From Anastatus disparis (Eukaryota > Arthropoda > Insecta > Hymenoptera > Eupelmidae): a stretch of 64,000 nucleotides of DNA. The notes beneath the pieces were generated by a model, which searched no databases, was not told the origin of the DNA, and saw nothing but the letters and a program-made list of their open reading frames with translations. This document shows positions 11,394 through 25,000 of the stretch, in pieces. The stretch is taken from positions 5,332,001 through 5,396,000 of the forward strand of contig JAFFSR010000221.1 in assembly GCA_017163975.1 (NCBI GenBank), read 5' to 3'. How positions within the stretch are numbered: position 1 is the stretch's first letter; the number at the start of each line of letters is the position of its first letter. The position numbers and the translations under genes are program-made.

Positions 11394-11589
11394 AGGTCGT
11401 CAGTGGCTCAGCCGGTAAAGCGACGGAATCATAATCTCGAGGATCTGAGTTCGATTCCCGCTCTCGGCCGATTTATACAAGCACCACTGTACGTTACATG
11501 TGCTTTCTTCACAAACACATTGAAACGATCTCCGTCGCTAATTAGCATCGCAATGATAGCATAAATACAGTGACGTTAAAAAAAAAAAA
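11394..11589 (+). mobile_element. tRNA-derived SINE, copy 1
   Basis: Head with A box (TGGCTCAGCCGGTAAAGCGA) and B box (GAGTTCGATTCCCGC), then a conserved body with GCACCACTGTACGTTACATG and CGTCGCTAATTAGCATCGCA, then GACGTTAAA and a poly-A tail. ATATTTC occurs just upstream and just after the tail and may be the target duplication. The same order is found in six other copies. Confidence 0.92.
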
Positions 11590-14500
11590 TATTTCTTTAT
11601 TCATTCATTACTGATGTTTGTTTCATATTTTATATTTCTTAATAATATAAAATATGAGTATAATATCGATAAATACTTGCTTTTTTATTAGTTTTTAAAA
11701 AAGTATTTATGAGAATTACGTAATATCAATAATAATACATGTAGGTGCTTTTTGTCAGCAAGGAGTTTTTTTCCAAAGCAGTCAACAATATTTAATTTCC
11801 AATGCCTCTTTTACGTGAAAAAGATACTTTTTTACTAGCCATGGGCAAAGTTATTTCACCCACTCGCATGTAAAGCAGCTTTTTGTTAACTCGTTTGATT
11901 CGTCAAAATTCTATTTTTTTCGTCAGTGGGCAAAATCATTTTACTCACTGGTATTGGGTATTTTAACTTTGTAAAAAAAATCAAATTTTCATCACTTTGT
12001 TAGAAAAAATAGCATACGCTACATGTAAACATCGATCCTTCCGATTGATTTCTTTTTTGTCCTTCTGACTGGTTTTAACAAAAGAACCGACTACGGGGCG
12101 TGTAAAATATTTTGTTCACCAGTAGTTTCATGTATTATTATCTTTGAATTAAATTTTCTATTCACATTTGTCAGAAAAGAATAACAGAATTTCTTATTTT
12201 GAATATGCTTCAGAATTCATGTTAATATTTAATAATTACATAAAAGTAAATTGTTTTATAATTTATTTATTATAGTGAATAAATATTTTTATCACAAAGC
12301 AATGATTGGAAAATTAAATAAATTTATGTTAAAAAGTGGTTGAAAATTCAAGAATCTAAAAAATTTTTACAACAATACAAGATTTTCTTTGAAATTGTCC
12401 AATAACAGAATCAACATCATGATTTTTAAAATTATATTTTATAATTTAAGAATAAATAACACTAATAAATCAGATCAAACGAATCGATGGTTTGAAATAA
12501 AAAATTTAATTATCTCGCATCTAAAAGTATTGCATTGGTGGATGTCGTATAGGTATAAATTCTTTGCTCATACTTCACCATAAAAAAGTTTCATATCTCA
12601 TCTGTAGTGTTACTGCGCTAGAGGTCGTAGTTGATATACTCTTTTTAAGCATCTCGCGAAATACGTTAACTTTTAAAATAGCAAATCCAAGGGTAATACG
12701 CTGGCAGATGTCAATATTAAAAATTGATCATAACATTTTATTCTAGTCAATAATCATGTCTTAACTTATTACAAAAAAAAAATGAATCAAATTCTATTCT
12801 ATTTTTTTAATTTCATGCAAAAATAAATAAAATTAGATATATATGATGGAAAATCTATATATCTATAAAATTAGAAAATGATTCATTCAAGTTGTCGAAG
12901 ATAAAACAATTTTACTGGTGAAAATCGTCTTTTCATGATAAATATAGTTTATATAATCTTGGAAATTTAATCGACTATAGTATTTAATATAATAAGTAAA
13001 CTGATTTATTAAAATGTTATCAAATTGTATTGTATTATACAGTTTTAAAGTTGCAACAATTCATTAAAAAAGTAATAATTTCCCTTAATGAACGATGATG
13101 GATATTTTAAAAAATTTTCGCTGTAAGCATATGATAGAAAAATAAAATAATCTTCAACTGATTTTCAAATCTCAAAAAAGTTGGTCAAATGGACAGACAG
13201 ATAGAAAGATATACGAATAAAGGGATAAGCAAACACTCATACATGAATATGCACATACACGCCTAAACACGCTTATATATATGAAAACATACTTCTATGA
13301 CGTTGTTTTAAAAAAATTACTTTTCCACTATCACGAAATTTTCTCTACGAGGAAGAAAATAAGATAACTTATAATTATAAGAAAATAAAACTTTACTCTG
13401 AAAATAGCTACAGCTTATGTTGACGACTTGAATATCCAAAATAGCATTATACAAATAGTAAATGAAAATAAAATTTCATTTATTAAATTCTAATTCTGAA
13501 AAAAAAAACAATTGGGGAACGCAACCATTTTACTTTAAAAAATAACTGGGAACAAAAAAAATAAAAACATTTATGTTACAAGAAAATTTTATGCCTTTAG
13601 TTGTAAGATGAGATTCTGCATATTAAACTGTCCCAGAGGTAGCTCATTTACATGTCAAACGTTTCTTTGAGGATTGCAAAATTTGAAAATTGAGTGAGTT
13701 ACACTTATAAAGAAAGTGTAAAGTGTTTGGATCTCGTATTTTCATGTAATTTTAATAACGCTAACGCTCGTTTTTTTAAATTATCAGCTAATTTGTTTAA
13801 ATTTAGAAATAAAAAATAACATTAAATTCATAAATTAATTTCTCGTGCATATTATCTACTAAATTTTAACATTTTTGTTCTTTTACAACTTTTAAACTAG
13901 TTGAACTTCATAGCCATATTTTTCTTGTGATATGGTACTTTCGTAGCCACTTCTCTGACGTGAATTCCATTTGATACCCAAAATAAAAAATTATATAGAT
14001 TTAAATAAGGGATGTGAAAAGTTTGGAATTGTGAATTATTTTTATTTTTACAAGTTTTTGTGAAACATTTATCAAAACATTTTTAATAGCAAATTTAGCA
14101 TTTTTAGTTTACAATAAAGCATCTTTTGATGTTATAACCTATTATTCAAATCTCAAAGCTGCAAAATTCTAATCAATTAATTTTAGATTTATATAGCCTA
14201 GAGTAATGTCACTGTTTTTGAAGTATGATGGGTTAAGATAATAAGTGATACTCTTTTAAAATAAGTTTATTCTCAAATAAAGGAAAATTTCTGTGAAAAA
14301 TTGAATTTGCCAAGACTTTTAGAAGAACTAAAATATTCATAACAAAATAGATTTCATTTCGTTATCGTTTCAAGATTTTTTTCCGTACAGTTAAATATTA
14401 TTATTCATTTGAGAATGTTTCGTATGCGATCAATATCTAGAGAATAGAGCAATATTACACAAAACGCTGCAATTCGAATTACACAAATATGAGCAAATAT

Positions 14501-14789
14501 TTTGATCACTAATTCTGTCAATAAAATGAAATAACATACCAAAACATTTTACTGTTAAAATCATTATAAACAAATAAGCGCATTTGATTCGATTGAATAA
14601 ATCATCATTCCTATGCCTAGGCTTATGCCCTTGTAAATGATTGACGTCTTAATCATCTACTCCATTATTTATTAGCAACATTATTTGTTCAATACTATCT
14701 TAAGGTCAGTACAATGTGGATGTAATAAGAGGCACCTTTATGAAACAATATTTTAAGTGCTTATTTGTTTACGCGTTTCAACAGATTTT
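11590..14789. other. AT-rich intergenic DNA upstream of the receptor gene
   Basis: Short open frames here are AT-rich and lack coding features. No repeat family copy recognised. The receptor promoter should lie in the right part, but no convincing TATA or initiator stands out. Confidence 0.45.
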
Positions 14790-17700
14790 ATGTTGATTAT
14801 GTATTTTAAAATTATTTTATTTTGCCAAGTATTATGCTTTTCTTTAGCTGCTTATGACAATATTTTCATTGTAAGCTATTTTAGTTACAAGAAAGCTCAA
14901 CATGTATCCGGATTATCGTGTAATGAAGTGCAAGGTTGGAAAATTGATGAATTTTTTCATTCTTTTTATTGATTTTTTCTTTAAATTTTATGTTTTATTT
15001 ACAGACGATACAGATATGATAAAAAATTTTAGTGACCTTGGAATCTATTCGTCACTGGATAAATTACATTTAAATTTTACGATAAAGCCATTTTTGATAA
15101 GTATGTATTATAAAATGGGAGTTTTTTTAGATTTACGATGCTACAACGCTTCTGAAGCTATAGAACTTTTTAATAAAGTAAGTTTTACGGTATATGTTAT
15201 TGTTTATTCTAAATAATTTTTTAACTCTCGATAATACTTACCATAATTGACGTAATTAAAAAATCAATTAATCACAAGTAATTAATTGATTTTTGTAATT
15301 ATAATTTAAAAATTACTTAATTTACTACCCTGGTAGAAATGTGAGCATTAAAAATGGTGTGTATAAAAATTTGAGGTTATTAGTAATAAAAATGCCAAAT
15401 AAATGGCCAATAAATGTTAAAAAAAGCATTTCCATTTCTACTGGCCAAAAAATGTTAAAAAAAACGTTTCAATTTCCACCAGGGTATTACACTGACAAAA
15501 ATAAACTTTAGAATCAAGAACGAAAGTCAGCTTGCGCTATAGTTCTTACATCAAACAAAGTATATAACTTTATAATAAATGAACGATAAAGAACGTGACT
15601 TTCATAATTTTCGGGATTTCAAAATTGACACTTTCCTCGTAAGTAACTTAATATTTTGCCAACATAATCTATATATTTCTTATTTGACTTTAAAAAAACA
15701 AACTCCTAGCAACGATATATATGTCAGAACTTTTTGATAAATACGTTAAATTCTGGATATATTCCAAGTGCAGCTAACGAAATAACTGATTTGTGTGGTT
15801 AACGAAATAAGTTAATTTAAGCTTGGATGAATCTAAATTCAATACATTCATTCACGAATAATAAAAATAAATCAATTAACACTTATATTTAATTTTTAAA
15901 TAAAGAATAATTATTTTATAACTTAATTGCTTTACTCTTATCAATATTATATTATTTTTCTAAAAATAAAAAGAGAGATCAATTTTTATTTTTATATCCA
16001 GAGGAATTCTATTGGCCTTCAGATGATCGGAAATTCTCTTAAAACTAAATGTTTGATTCTAAATTTTATTTTTGTCAATCTACCACTATATAAATTTTTT
16101 ATTTTTGTTATAAATTTGCTTTATAGTAAGCTTTATGTAAATATTATGAATATTTTATCTACAATAATGCAGTGTAAAGAAAGAAATGAAATAATTTTGT
16201 TTCATATCAAGACCACTGCTGCTAGGCTTTATGGTGAGCTATATTATTGGCTCATATTAGGAAATAATCTTGACGATACTACAAAATTGTTGAATGACGA
16301 CCAATACAGCACATCAACTGATGTCGTAATCGCTGTTGCAAAAGATGAAGAATTTATCATGTATGATGTTTATAATCGTTGCAAATATAGAGGTGGACCT
16401 TTAAATGTAACTTATTTAGGTAGTTGGAATTACGAAAATGGATTTAACATCACTTTAACCCAAAGTAAATTTAACAGGCGATCAAATTTTCATGGCATGA
16501 ACTTACGTGTTGCATGTGTTGTAAGTTATTTTGATAGTTTTTATAATTTTTAGATTATTTTTAAACTATATTTAACGGAATATTTTTAGATAATGAGTAG
16601 ACCAAAAGAGATACCATTGGAAATTTATCTTAGAGATTTGAATTCAAGGCAATTTGATAGTAATTCAAAGTTTACTTATTCAATTTGGTTACATTTAGCT
16701 AGCTTGTACAATTTTACGTAAGTATTTTGACTAAGAAATTCACTTATCTATTCATCGCACGTTACATATGATATCCAATTTTTATTCATTTTCCCATGAA
16801 TTTCTTTATCTACTTGTAAAAACATCGTTTCGCATTTAGGTCATGAATTTTTTTAAAACTTTGGAATATTTTTTATTACTTGAAATAACAAAAAAATCCA
16901 TGGTATTTTATTTTAATAGATAACTAATGAATGATTCTATTGATGTTTTTCAACTTTTTGTATAATAAAATATCAATTTTTAAAATGTTCATGTTTTTAA
17001 TCATAATTTTTTTTTAAGTGAAAAAATTCACTAATGCTATTTTAAAAATTTTTAATTTAAAATTATATATTATTACTTTTATATTTTTCATATTATTAAA
17101 AATTGTATTTTTGAAAACCTTACCAAATATTATCCAAAACTTACACTGTAATAATTGGAAATTATGATACTAGTAGCATAAATGGCCTATTATGGCACGA
17201 CTTGTATTAGCGTCCGAATGAAGCGAGAGTGATAACTCACGTCATACGATAGGTCATTTATACTACGAGTATCATTCGATTTTTTATAGTACTGACGAGC
17301 ATAAATCTGTTATCATGTCTGTCCGTGGCATTAGCAGTCCATTTATGCACCATATGGCTATCGTCCGACCGTAGCGAGGCCGATAAGCACGGTGCAATAA
17401 TGGACTACTTATGCCACAGACAGGCGTAACATAAATGCGGATTTATGTCACTCAGTGCTGTAAAGAATAATATTTAATTTTTTTTTGTTAGTATTACACC
17501 AAAAGAAATAACAGTATGGAAAGCTACTAATCGAAACGGACCAATGATCAAAATGCTTCTTGAAAGATCAGCTGAATTGGGTGGCAGTACAGGTATTCTC
17601 ACACCAGAACGCCTGGCTGTAGTTACACCGATTCCAGCGTGGCCTTTACGGTAAAATAAAAATATATTTATTTGAAAATAAAAAGAAATTTAAAATTATA

Positions 17701-19482
17701 ATTGACTTTAGACCCTCAACCGAATAATTAGCATAGTATTTTCATAAATTTAATTTTATTACTTAATCAAAAGTGAATATTTCTTAAATTACTATTAAGG
17801 AAATGTAAAATACTGGCATTACAGTTTTTCAAATTTTTAATTCTGAATCAAAAATTTTTTAAAATATCTCTATATTAAAGTCTTCCATTTTAAATAATAA
17901 AAAGCATAATACAGAGATATTTCGGAAAATTTTTCAATATAAATTAATAATTCGGGAAACTGCGATGTCGGCAATTATATACAAATCATACACCCTATTA
18001 CGTCATCTTAATAAGAATTTTATGAATTTCTAGAACTGGTTTTATATTTCGTGCGACACAGTCCAAAAATATAAAAGTTAATCATTTTCTACGACCATTG
18101 GATACAAATACCTGGTTTCTTACTATAGTACTTATCGTAACAGCTATACTAGTTTTTTCTTGGGCTTCGGTTATTGAACATTTTCAGGGTAAATTTGATA
18201 GATATTCTGCCGCCGTTTTATTTACAATTGGAAGCGTTTGTCAACAAGGTAGATGCAAATAATTTTACTATAAATAAAATTAATTTTTTGTATTGCTTTG
18301 ATAAATTTTTTGTATTGCTTTAATAAATTTTTTATCGTTAATTTTATTTACAAAAATGCTCAAACTTTACGTCATACAATAGTGAGCCGTTTAAGTCACA
18401 CGTATCGCAATATACTATTTTATTACTTTTAAATAAATGACCACTTTAAAAGTTTAATTTCAATAATTGAAACAAATAAAAGAAATGAAGCTAAGTATGT
18501 ATTTACATTTACACGAATAAAAAAATTTCTTTACAGGTTCGGATCTTCAAATAACACATCTTTCCGGTCGAATAGCTCTTTTACACACTATGATTTTTAG
18601 CTTACTTATGTATAATTATTATTCCGCCAGTGTAGTTTCAGCCCGATTGAACGAACCTGTTGAAAAAATAAATGACTCTTTGAACGAACTTGCTAAAACT
18701 AATCTTAAATTAGGCGCTGAACCAAGTCTATACTTCAATTTATTCATAAGAGTAAATGATAATTTAATTTTATAAGTATATTAGATTTACTTTTGAATAT
18801 TTATTCCTTATGTGCATTTATAAATTTGTTTTTTTTTAAATCTAGAGATCAGACTGGGAAGCTCAACAATTTTATTATAAAAGGTGGGTTAAAGTACCTG
18901 AAAATGAAAGGTTCATGCCCTCCATCCTTGGTATAAAACGTATTTTGCAAGGTGATTTTGCTTATCATATAGATCTTAACGTCGCTTATCCAGATATAGA
19001 GCGACTATTTGATAATCAACAAATTTGTCAATTGACGATAGTATATCTCGTGCGGCCAACTGATGCGTCAATACTCATGGCTTGGAATGGCTCGTTTACT
19101 GAATTAATAAAAGTGGGGTGAGTTCATCATAAAATCTATAAAAAATAGTGATGAAATTTAATCCAAATCTAATACTTGATTTTTTAGGATGGCCAAAATG
19201 AGAGAGGTAGGTTTGCGAGCAAGACTAACCAGATTATGGGGTGCTAGAACACCTCAATGCAGAACTGACATACTTGTCATTAATCCTGTAACAATATACG
19301 AAGCTGCTCCTGCTTTTATATTACTCTTATTTGGTGCAATTTTGGGATTTTCAGTCTACAGCATTGAGAAAATGATTTACTGTAAAACACATCACAATCA
19401 TGAATTAAGGAAGAAATTGAAAATTCTTTGTTCTAGAGCGTGTACTTTGAAAAAAAGAAATAAACAAGTTAAAACAATGTAA
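14790..19482 (+). CDS. Ionotropic receptor, IR75-type chemosensory channel
   Basis: Variant ionotropic glutamate receptor of insect sensory neurons. Exons with matching GT-AG phases: 14790-14934, 15005-15177, 16002-16520, 16590-16717, 17492-17650, 18034-18248, 18537-18751, 18846-19117, 19188-19482; together 707 codons including TAA. A signal-peptide-like start (MLIMYFKIILFCQVLCFSLAA) precedes the N-terminal domain, with the IR75-like block YYWLILGNNLDD and VYNRCKYRGGPLNVT. The ligand lobe S1 is in exons 4-6, M1 (WFLTIVLIVTAILVFSW) and pore (YSAAVLFTIGSVCQQG) in exon 6, M2 in exon 7, S2 in exons 8-9, and a last membrane helix near the C-terminus (PAFILLLFGAILGF). The first 200 bases of exon 3 encode an odd hydrophobic stretch and may hide an unrecognised intron, so true length may be about 640 residues. 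AATAAA lies at 19534-19539. Family assignment is from recalled motif similarity; the exact IR75 member is unknown. Confidence 0.87.
15253..15299. repeat. Short AT palindrome in receptor intron 2
   Basis: AATTAAAAAATCAATTAATC is followed after a few bases by its reverse complement (AATTAATTGATTTTTGTAATT region). Non-coding hairpin. Confidence 0.6.
15328..15485. mobile_element. MITE with CCCTGGTAGAAAT terminal inverted repeats, copy 1
   Basis: Starts CCCTGGTAGAAATGTGAGCA and ends with the inverted version (TTTCCACCAGGG), flanked on both sides by TA. Inside, AAAATG...AATGTTAAAAAA motifs repeat. Lies in receptor intron 2. The family also occurs at 25331 and 47357. TA duplication suggests a Tc1/mariner-type mobiliser, by inference. 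Confidence 0.72.
17164..17275. repeat. Nested palindrome with GC core (family member 2)
   Basis: Outer arms ATGATACTAGTAGCATAAAT and ATTTATACTACGAGTATCAT, inner arms GGCCTAT/ATAGGTC, and the core CGTCCGAATGAAGCGAGAG at about 17212-17230. Located in receptor intron 4. Confidence 0.8.
17287..17462. repeat. Nested palindrome with GC core (family member 3)
   Basis: Twelve bases after member 2. Outer arms AGTACTGACGAGCATAAAT / ATTTATGTCACTCAGTGCT, middle arms TGTCTGTCCGTGGCAT / ATGCCACAGACA, inner arms AGTCCATTTATGCACC / GGTGCAATAATGGACT, core CGTCCGACCGTAGCGAGG at about 17361-17378. Same intron as member 2. Confidence 0.82.
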
Positions 19483-19539
19483 TTTTTTAATATATTTCGA
19501 TGTATTTTGTAATATAAAAAATGTTTCAACTGTAATAAA

Positions 19540-20257
19540 ACAACAATAAAAAAAGTATTGCACTGCTTTACAATGAATGGGTACAAGCGAAATGGATATA
19601 TAAAGAAGACCAGAGCGAATTAACTAAAAATGTAAGTCGACCCATTGAACATAATTCGTTATCTAAATTATGCATAGTAATACGGTATGTCGTATTGTAT
19701 AGTTATAATGTGAACAAAGATTTCTCGAAGCAAAAAGAGTATTTTACTTGAGTGCACTATATTAAAATCAATACAAAATCTACTACTTTTAAGTGGAAAG
19801 ATATTATTTTAGAAAACATATCAAACAAACATATTATCTACTATTAATTAATATTTATTTAGCTCTTTCTATTTCCGAGATCAAAAGGCTTTTGTTTAAA
19901 AAAATCGGCTTGACCTTAGAATCACCTTGAAAGTCAAGATCAAGGTCACAATTAGATAACTAAGGAAAAATCCTGGAATTTTATATTTTACGATTTTTTC
20001 TAAGATGTTTCGCCGCTGAGTTATCTTACCGTTCCAATATTTCTGTTATACCTTGAATATTTATTTAAAAAGATATTGACCAAATAATTTTTTAAATAAA
20101 TTTTTTAATATAATGATTCTCAACTACAAGTGCAAAACGAAAAGAAATGAAACACAAGATCATGTAATTTTAAAAAAAGTGTTTGTGCTCAGTTTATGAT
20201 GAATCTTTCTGGAAAAATACTAATAAAAAATAACAAGTCTAATATTTACTGTCCAAA
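19540..20257. other. Intergenic DNA between convergent genes
   Basis: No gene seen. Contains GACCTTAGAATCACCTTGAA and AAGTCAAGATCAAGGTCAC near 19911-19950, short direct and inverted AGGTCA-like pieces that may be chance. Confidence 0.45.
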
Positions 20258-20740
20258 GAGATAGATATAGATAGATATTTTATTTATTTGTAATAGTTTA
20301 CAAAAAGTGTGTAACAAAACAAAAATATAATATTTAATACATAATAAGATACAGAAATGAGATAATGTAATTATTGCACATATGATATCACAGTCGATTT
20401 CCTAAAACTAATAATACTACAAAAGTAAGTCACTATTCAGAGTGATATCACAGATCATTACAATAATAAAATACACACACAATCATCAATAAAATAACAA
20501 TAAACAAATATGTCCAATTAATATCTATCAGTCAAACTAGTAAAAACAAAACCAAAAATAAAATATAATAAAATCAAACGAGTCAAATAGTCAAAGATAA
20601 TAAAAAAATAATGCATTCACTCTCAACCATGCGCTCATCATCCATACTATAAATACAAGCACACCTTAAATCTATATACGGGACTACGCATGATAATAAA
20701 TTAACATAAAGGGAGTTGATAAATAAAATTTAAAAAAAAC
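20258..20740 (-). mobile_element. Possible 3' end of a non-LTR element
   Basis: The left edge is a GATA-type tandem (AGATAGATATAGATAGATAT at about 20261-20280), which on the minus strand gives a TATC tail like that of element A at 7305-7340, preceded by A-rich 3'-UTR-like sequence. No clear reverse transcriptase codons were recognised, so this is tentative. Confidence 0.35.
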
Positions 20741-20842
20741 AAATATAATTACTTGCAATTAAAATTATTTTATTCATAATCATAAAATTAAATACATTCT
20801 ATTAAAATTTTCACCTCAAAAAATTAATAAAAAGCTTATAAA

Positions 20843-22052
20843 TTAACTGTGTGAACCATATAATTCTTCTCGAGTAACACCCCAATCAAGTTTTTCTTGT
20901 ACTTCCTTTGTTACTTCTTCGATGTAAGGTGTCAAGTATCGATTCTCAACATCTTCCTCGTATGTCACCCATTCCTCTTCGGGAAGGTGAATTTTCTTCG
21001 AGTCCAAATGCAGAGCTCGAATTAATCTGTTTGTATTTTGCAAAAAAAAATGAAAATAATAGTTAACAATAGATGACTATGATAACAAAAAATAAAAATT
21101 TAATTCATTTGATCAAAACAATTGTTTGTAAACCATATAATGTTACAAATTTTTTTTTTTTAGAATTTTACATCTTATTTATGATTGATTTCAAATTGTT
21201 ATAATAGAAATGTAATTGGAATCATTCCATAATTATTTTATATACTAGAATTATTTTCTTATGTGTATATTTAAGAATTAACAAATATAGAAATTAAAAT
21301 AAATAAATAATACTTTATTACGCAACCAATGAATAAAATCATATATTTCTCTCTAATATAAGTTTAACAGCGCAACTATAAGAACAAGCTGTAGTTGTTA
21401 TAACGCATTGGAAAAATCGATTTTATTCTGATGTGGCAAATAATGCTAAATTGAGATCACTTTATTAATTTCAAAAAAGAAGTGTCGTAAAAAAAGTGGA
21501 ATTTCTATCGAATTTTTGCACCCGCTCGCACTCACATATGCAGGCTCGCATACATAAACGTACGCACATATGTATTTCCACACACTGACAGATACTTTTT
21601 AAAAATAGGGTATTTCAATTTGTAATTATTTATTGAGTCAAAAATACAATGAAAAAAAAATTTTTTTTTTCAGGAACAAAATAATGAAAAAATTACTGAA
21701 TTTCTTGATAAATTTATTTTTAAAAATAACTATAATTATTGTAAAAATCCAATCACGAACATAAACATTCAAACCTAAAAGTTCGTTGATCATAAACCTC
21801 TGCAGGCAAACGTTTGATAGCTATTTTGACAATAGGTCGGTCGTCATTGATGAGATCATCGGTGTAAAGGCCGTATTTGAAATGACCCGTTTTGTTTAAG
21901 AAATCTCGCCTTTGAGCTTCAGCTTTGTCTTGTTTCGAAGAAGCTGCTTCTTTTGATATTGAAGAGCTTTTTGATACTTTATTCTTAACTGCTCCTGATT
22001 TATTTACGAGCTTAGTGGAAAGCAATTTCAGCGTTTTTATTATCTTTGACAT
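20843..22052 (-). CDS. Cytochrome bc1 complex subunit 7 (QCR7/UQCRB)-like
   Basis: Subunit of mitochondrial respiratory complex III on the matrix side. Two exons: 21775-22052 (ATG 22050-22052) and 20843-21026 (TAA 20843-20845), GT-AG intron, phase 2; 153 residues. Family features: NKTGHFKYGLYTDD, then IKRLPAEVYDQRTFR, then LIRALHLDSKK, LPEEEWVTYEED and YLTPYIEEV, in the order seen in UQCRB. Known family members are near 110 residues. This one has about 50 extra N-terminal residues rich in Lys and Ser with few acids early on, so it may carry a targeting extension or be a diverged paralogue. AATAAA on this strand is at 20769-20774. Convergent with the receptor gene. Confidence 0.85.
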
Positions 22053-22059
22053 TATTGCG

Positions 22060-25000
22060 ATATAAAAAAAACTTTGTTTTTAACGTTTATTTAATCAACT
22101 TTATTGTATCATAGTTATTCAGTCAGAAAGTTGTTATGGTTTTCAATTTAGGTTAGAATTATGAAATAAGTTACATTTTTTAAAGTATCTATTTGCATTT
22201 GTTTTTCAAGTAAGAAACATTAATTAACAATATTTTTTCTATCGAATAAAATGTAGGTACACTGCAAAATTTGATAAAAATTTTTAGATAACTGTAAAAT
22301 AATCACTATGATTACATAATAGACTAGAATATCGATTGTTGGCTTAAAAACGTACAATATTGTTCATACGTAAATGTGTATTAATATGAACTAATTTAAT
22401 TTTCAATGTGTTGCTTATCTATATAATTCGTATTGCAGCAATTTATTCACTAATCCAATTTTATTTCGCTAATTTAACTACTTTAGATAGTAAGATTATT
22501 AGACATCATATTATTGTTTCATAATAATAAATCCAGCTTAGTGGTTCAACACTTAATACACAAAAAAAATATTTTTGTTATATGTCTGGCTTTTTTTTTA
22601 TTTTCTCAGAAGTAAATAAATAAATTATCCATTCGAAAGATAAAAATTTCTTTAAACTATCAACGATAAAGAAACATAAATTAGCGAATCCAAAGCGATG
22701 AAGCGTATATAAAAATCTCTTGCTTTTTCAGCATTCGCCTTGATAGCAGACCAAAAAAAAAAAGGAAAGAGAGAGAATCCAAAATGTGAGATTGGTCTGG
22801 AAAAGGGATTTTCACCAAGTGCCTAGATCATGCCGCGCGATTAATGGACTCTTTTTCCTTTCTTTCGATTTTTCTTTGTCTTCACTTTCCCCAATATATT
22901 TTTCTGCTTTCCTTGATTTTTTTTATACTTTCATTCGAGAAAATATACCTTTGTAGTGCTTTATTATTTATGGTGGCAGATTATGTTGGTTGAAATGAAA
23001 ATTGTTAAAGGTTCACAACTAAATTGAAATTTGACGACTTGTCAAAGAAGAACTTCTATGTGATAAATTTATTATTGAAGATCCACCTACTTCAAAGTGA
23101 AAATTAAAATTGTAAAGCGTCTTTCAAATTTTATACCTATAATTTTGTATACATAGTTTTTAATATCATACAATCATAATAATGAATTTTCTTCATGAAA
23201 AAAATATTTAAAAAAAGCATAGCTAGAGAAAAAGATAAGGAAGTGAAAGAATGAAAAAATCAAATGTAAGAAATAGATAAGAAAGAGAAATAGTGTAACT
23301 TTCCCAGCGCAGCATATATAGGCTCAATTTATAATGGGCAATCGATTAAAAGGAAATTGTCGAACAAGGATTAAGTCAAAGAGGATGTTGAAGATTCATC
23401 TCTTAGTCCTGTAACAATATACCGCTGCATCTATATATTGTTGGTTGTTGCTTTTAGCTTTTGCTTCCGTGGCAAATTGTTTGTACAACCCTTTATGCAT
23501 AACGCGAAGCATCATTTACTACAAGGAGAATCTCAATATAGTCTCTAACCGCGTTACTATGTAATAGTCTATGTAATAGAGAGAACGAGAAAGATGGATA
23601 GAGAGAAGGGCGGTATAGAATCTGGTACGACGCACGCCCGCCGCCAGCAGTAGCAGCCACCAGCACCAGCACCACCACAGGGGGAATTTACGATCTTGTG
23701 ATTTATGCACCAAGAGCATATACTTGAATCGCTTTACGTATACCTATCTCTATATCTCTTGTAGCTATCTATTATAAATCCTGATCATGTAAGTGGAGAA
23801 CATGTCATGATAAAATAAGAATAATGGAAAAATTTTTATCTTTATTTTTATTCTATGAAGTCTCTTACAGAGCTTAAAAACTATATTTCATTTATTGCAG
23901 GTACGAAGACAGACTTAAGACACAGATTTTCATATAAATCTAACATAATTTACGATTTTTAAATTTCTTATTTATCCATTAATTTACTGTATTTAGATTT
24001 TTTTAAAAAAAAAAGATAAAATTAGTAAATTTTTGTTGATTTAAAATTTTTAAGAACTTGTTTATGTTTATTTTTTTAACCAGATCATTTACATAAAATG
24101 AAGGTAATAAATGCTGCCTATAGAAAATAATCGAATAGAGAAAATTTGTTTATTTTTAACAAATTATTTTACTTAAATTATTAAATTACTTAAATTATTT
24201 ACTTCCATGCTTACATATAAAATCTTTAATTTAATTTTTCATGTAACAGAATAGAATAAATATATCTTTAATATAATTAATACAATATTTTTAAAAGACA
24301 ATTAACAACAATGATATTCTAAACAAATTTTTGACAATTTTAAATACGAAGCTTATTATACTTAACATTTTTACGTAGAAAAGCCTTTTGACTCTAATTT
24401 AGTAACGGAATTATTTTGTATGCACTTGTAAAATGCAATAAACTCGAATCCATCTAGCGGTGTAAGTGTAAGACGCTCAAATAATCAATCAAATTTTATC
24501 AAAGTATCAAAACAATTTTATCGAGTTTGTAATTACATTCCAAAAAATATTTAAATTTTAAAATTGTTTTTTTTTTTTTTGAAAGCCAGCAGTTTTTTCG
24601 CACGATATAGATGACAATTTTAGCGAATTACAAACACGTATTTTACACTAGTCAAGTACTATAATTGCTTTTGAATAAAAAAAATTTATCAAACAAGCCA
24701 TCATATTAGGATAATGCGGATTTATTATAGAAATATCAAGTAAAAAATCTTTTTGCAAAGTAACAGGGATAGGTAGAATAATAGTATACAGAATACCTTT
24801 GGATTGTGATAAGTTTTTTATGTATCAAGATATTGAATTTTATTATGAACTTAAATTTAACTTTAATCAACTTATTATCCGAAACATTTGTATCGTAATT
24901 TTCTGGCGAATTTAATTAAAAAATAATATAAGCGATATACATGCCATAAAAATTTATGCTACATAATTTTAGCAAATGCTGAAAGATTTAATTTTAAATC

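Noticed and set aside
19905..19950. AGGTCA-like nuclear receptor half-sites
   Set aside because: Spacing and orientation do not form a standard element, and such short motifs occur by chance.
23493..23719. Two minus-strand frames with WCWWL/VLVLVAA runs
   Set aside because: They translate a CAG/CAC-rich simple patch in antisense; no coding support.
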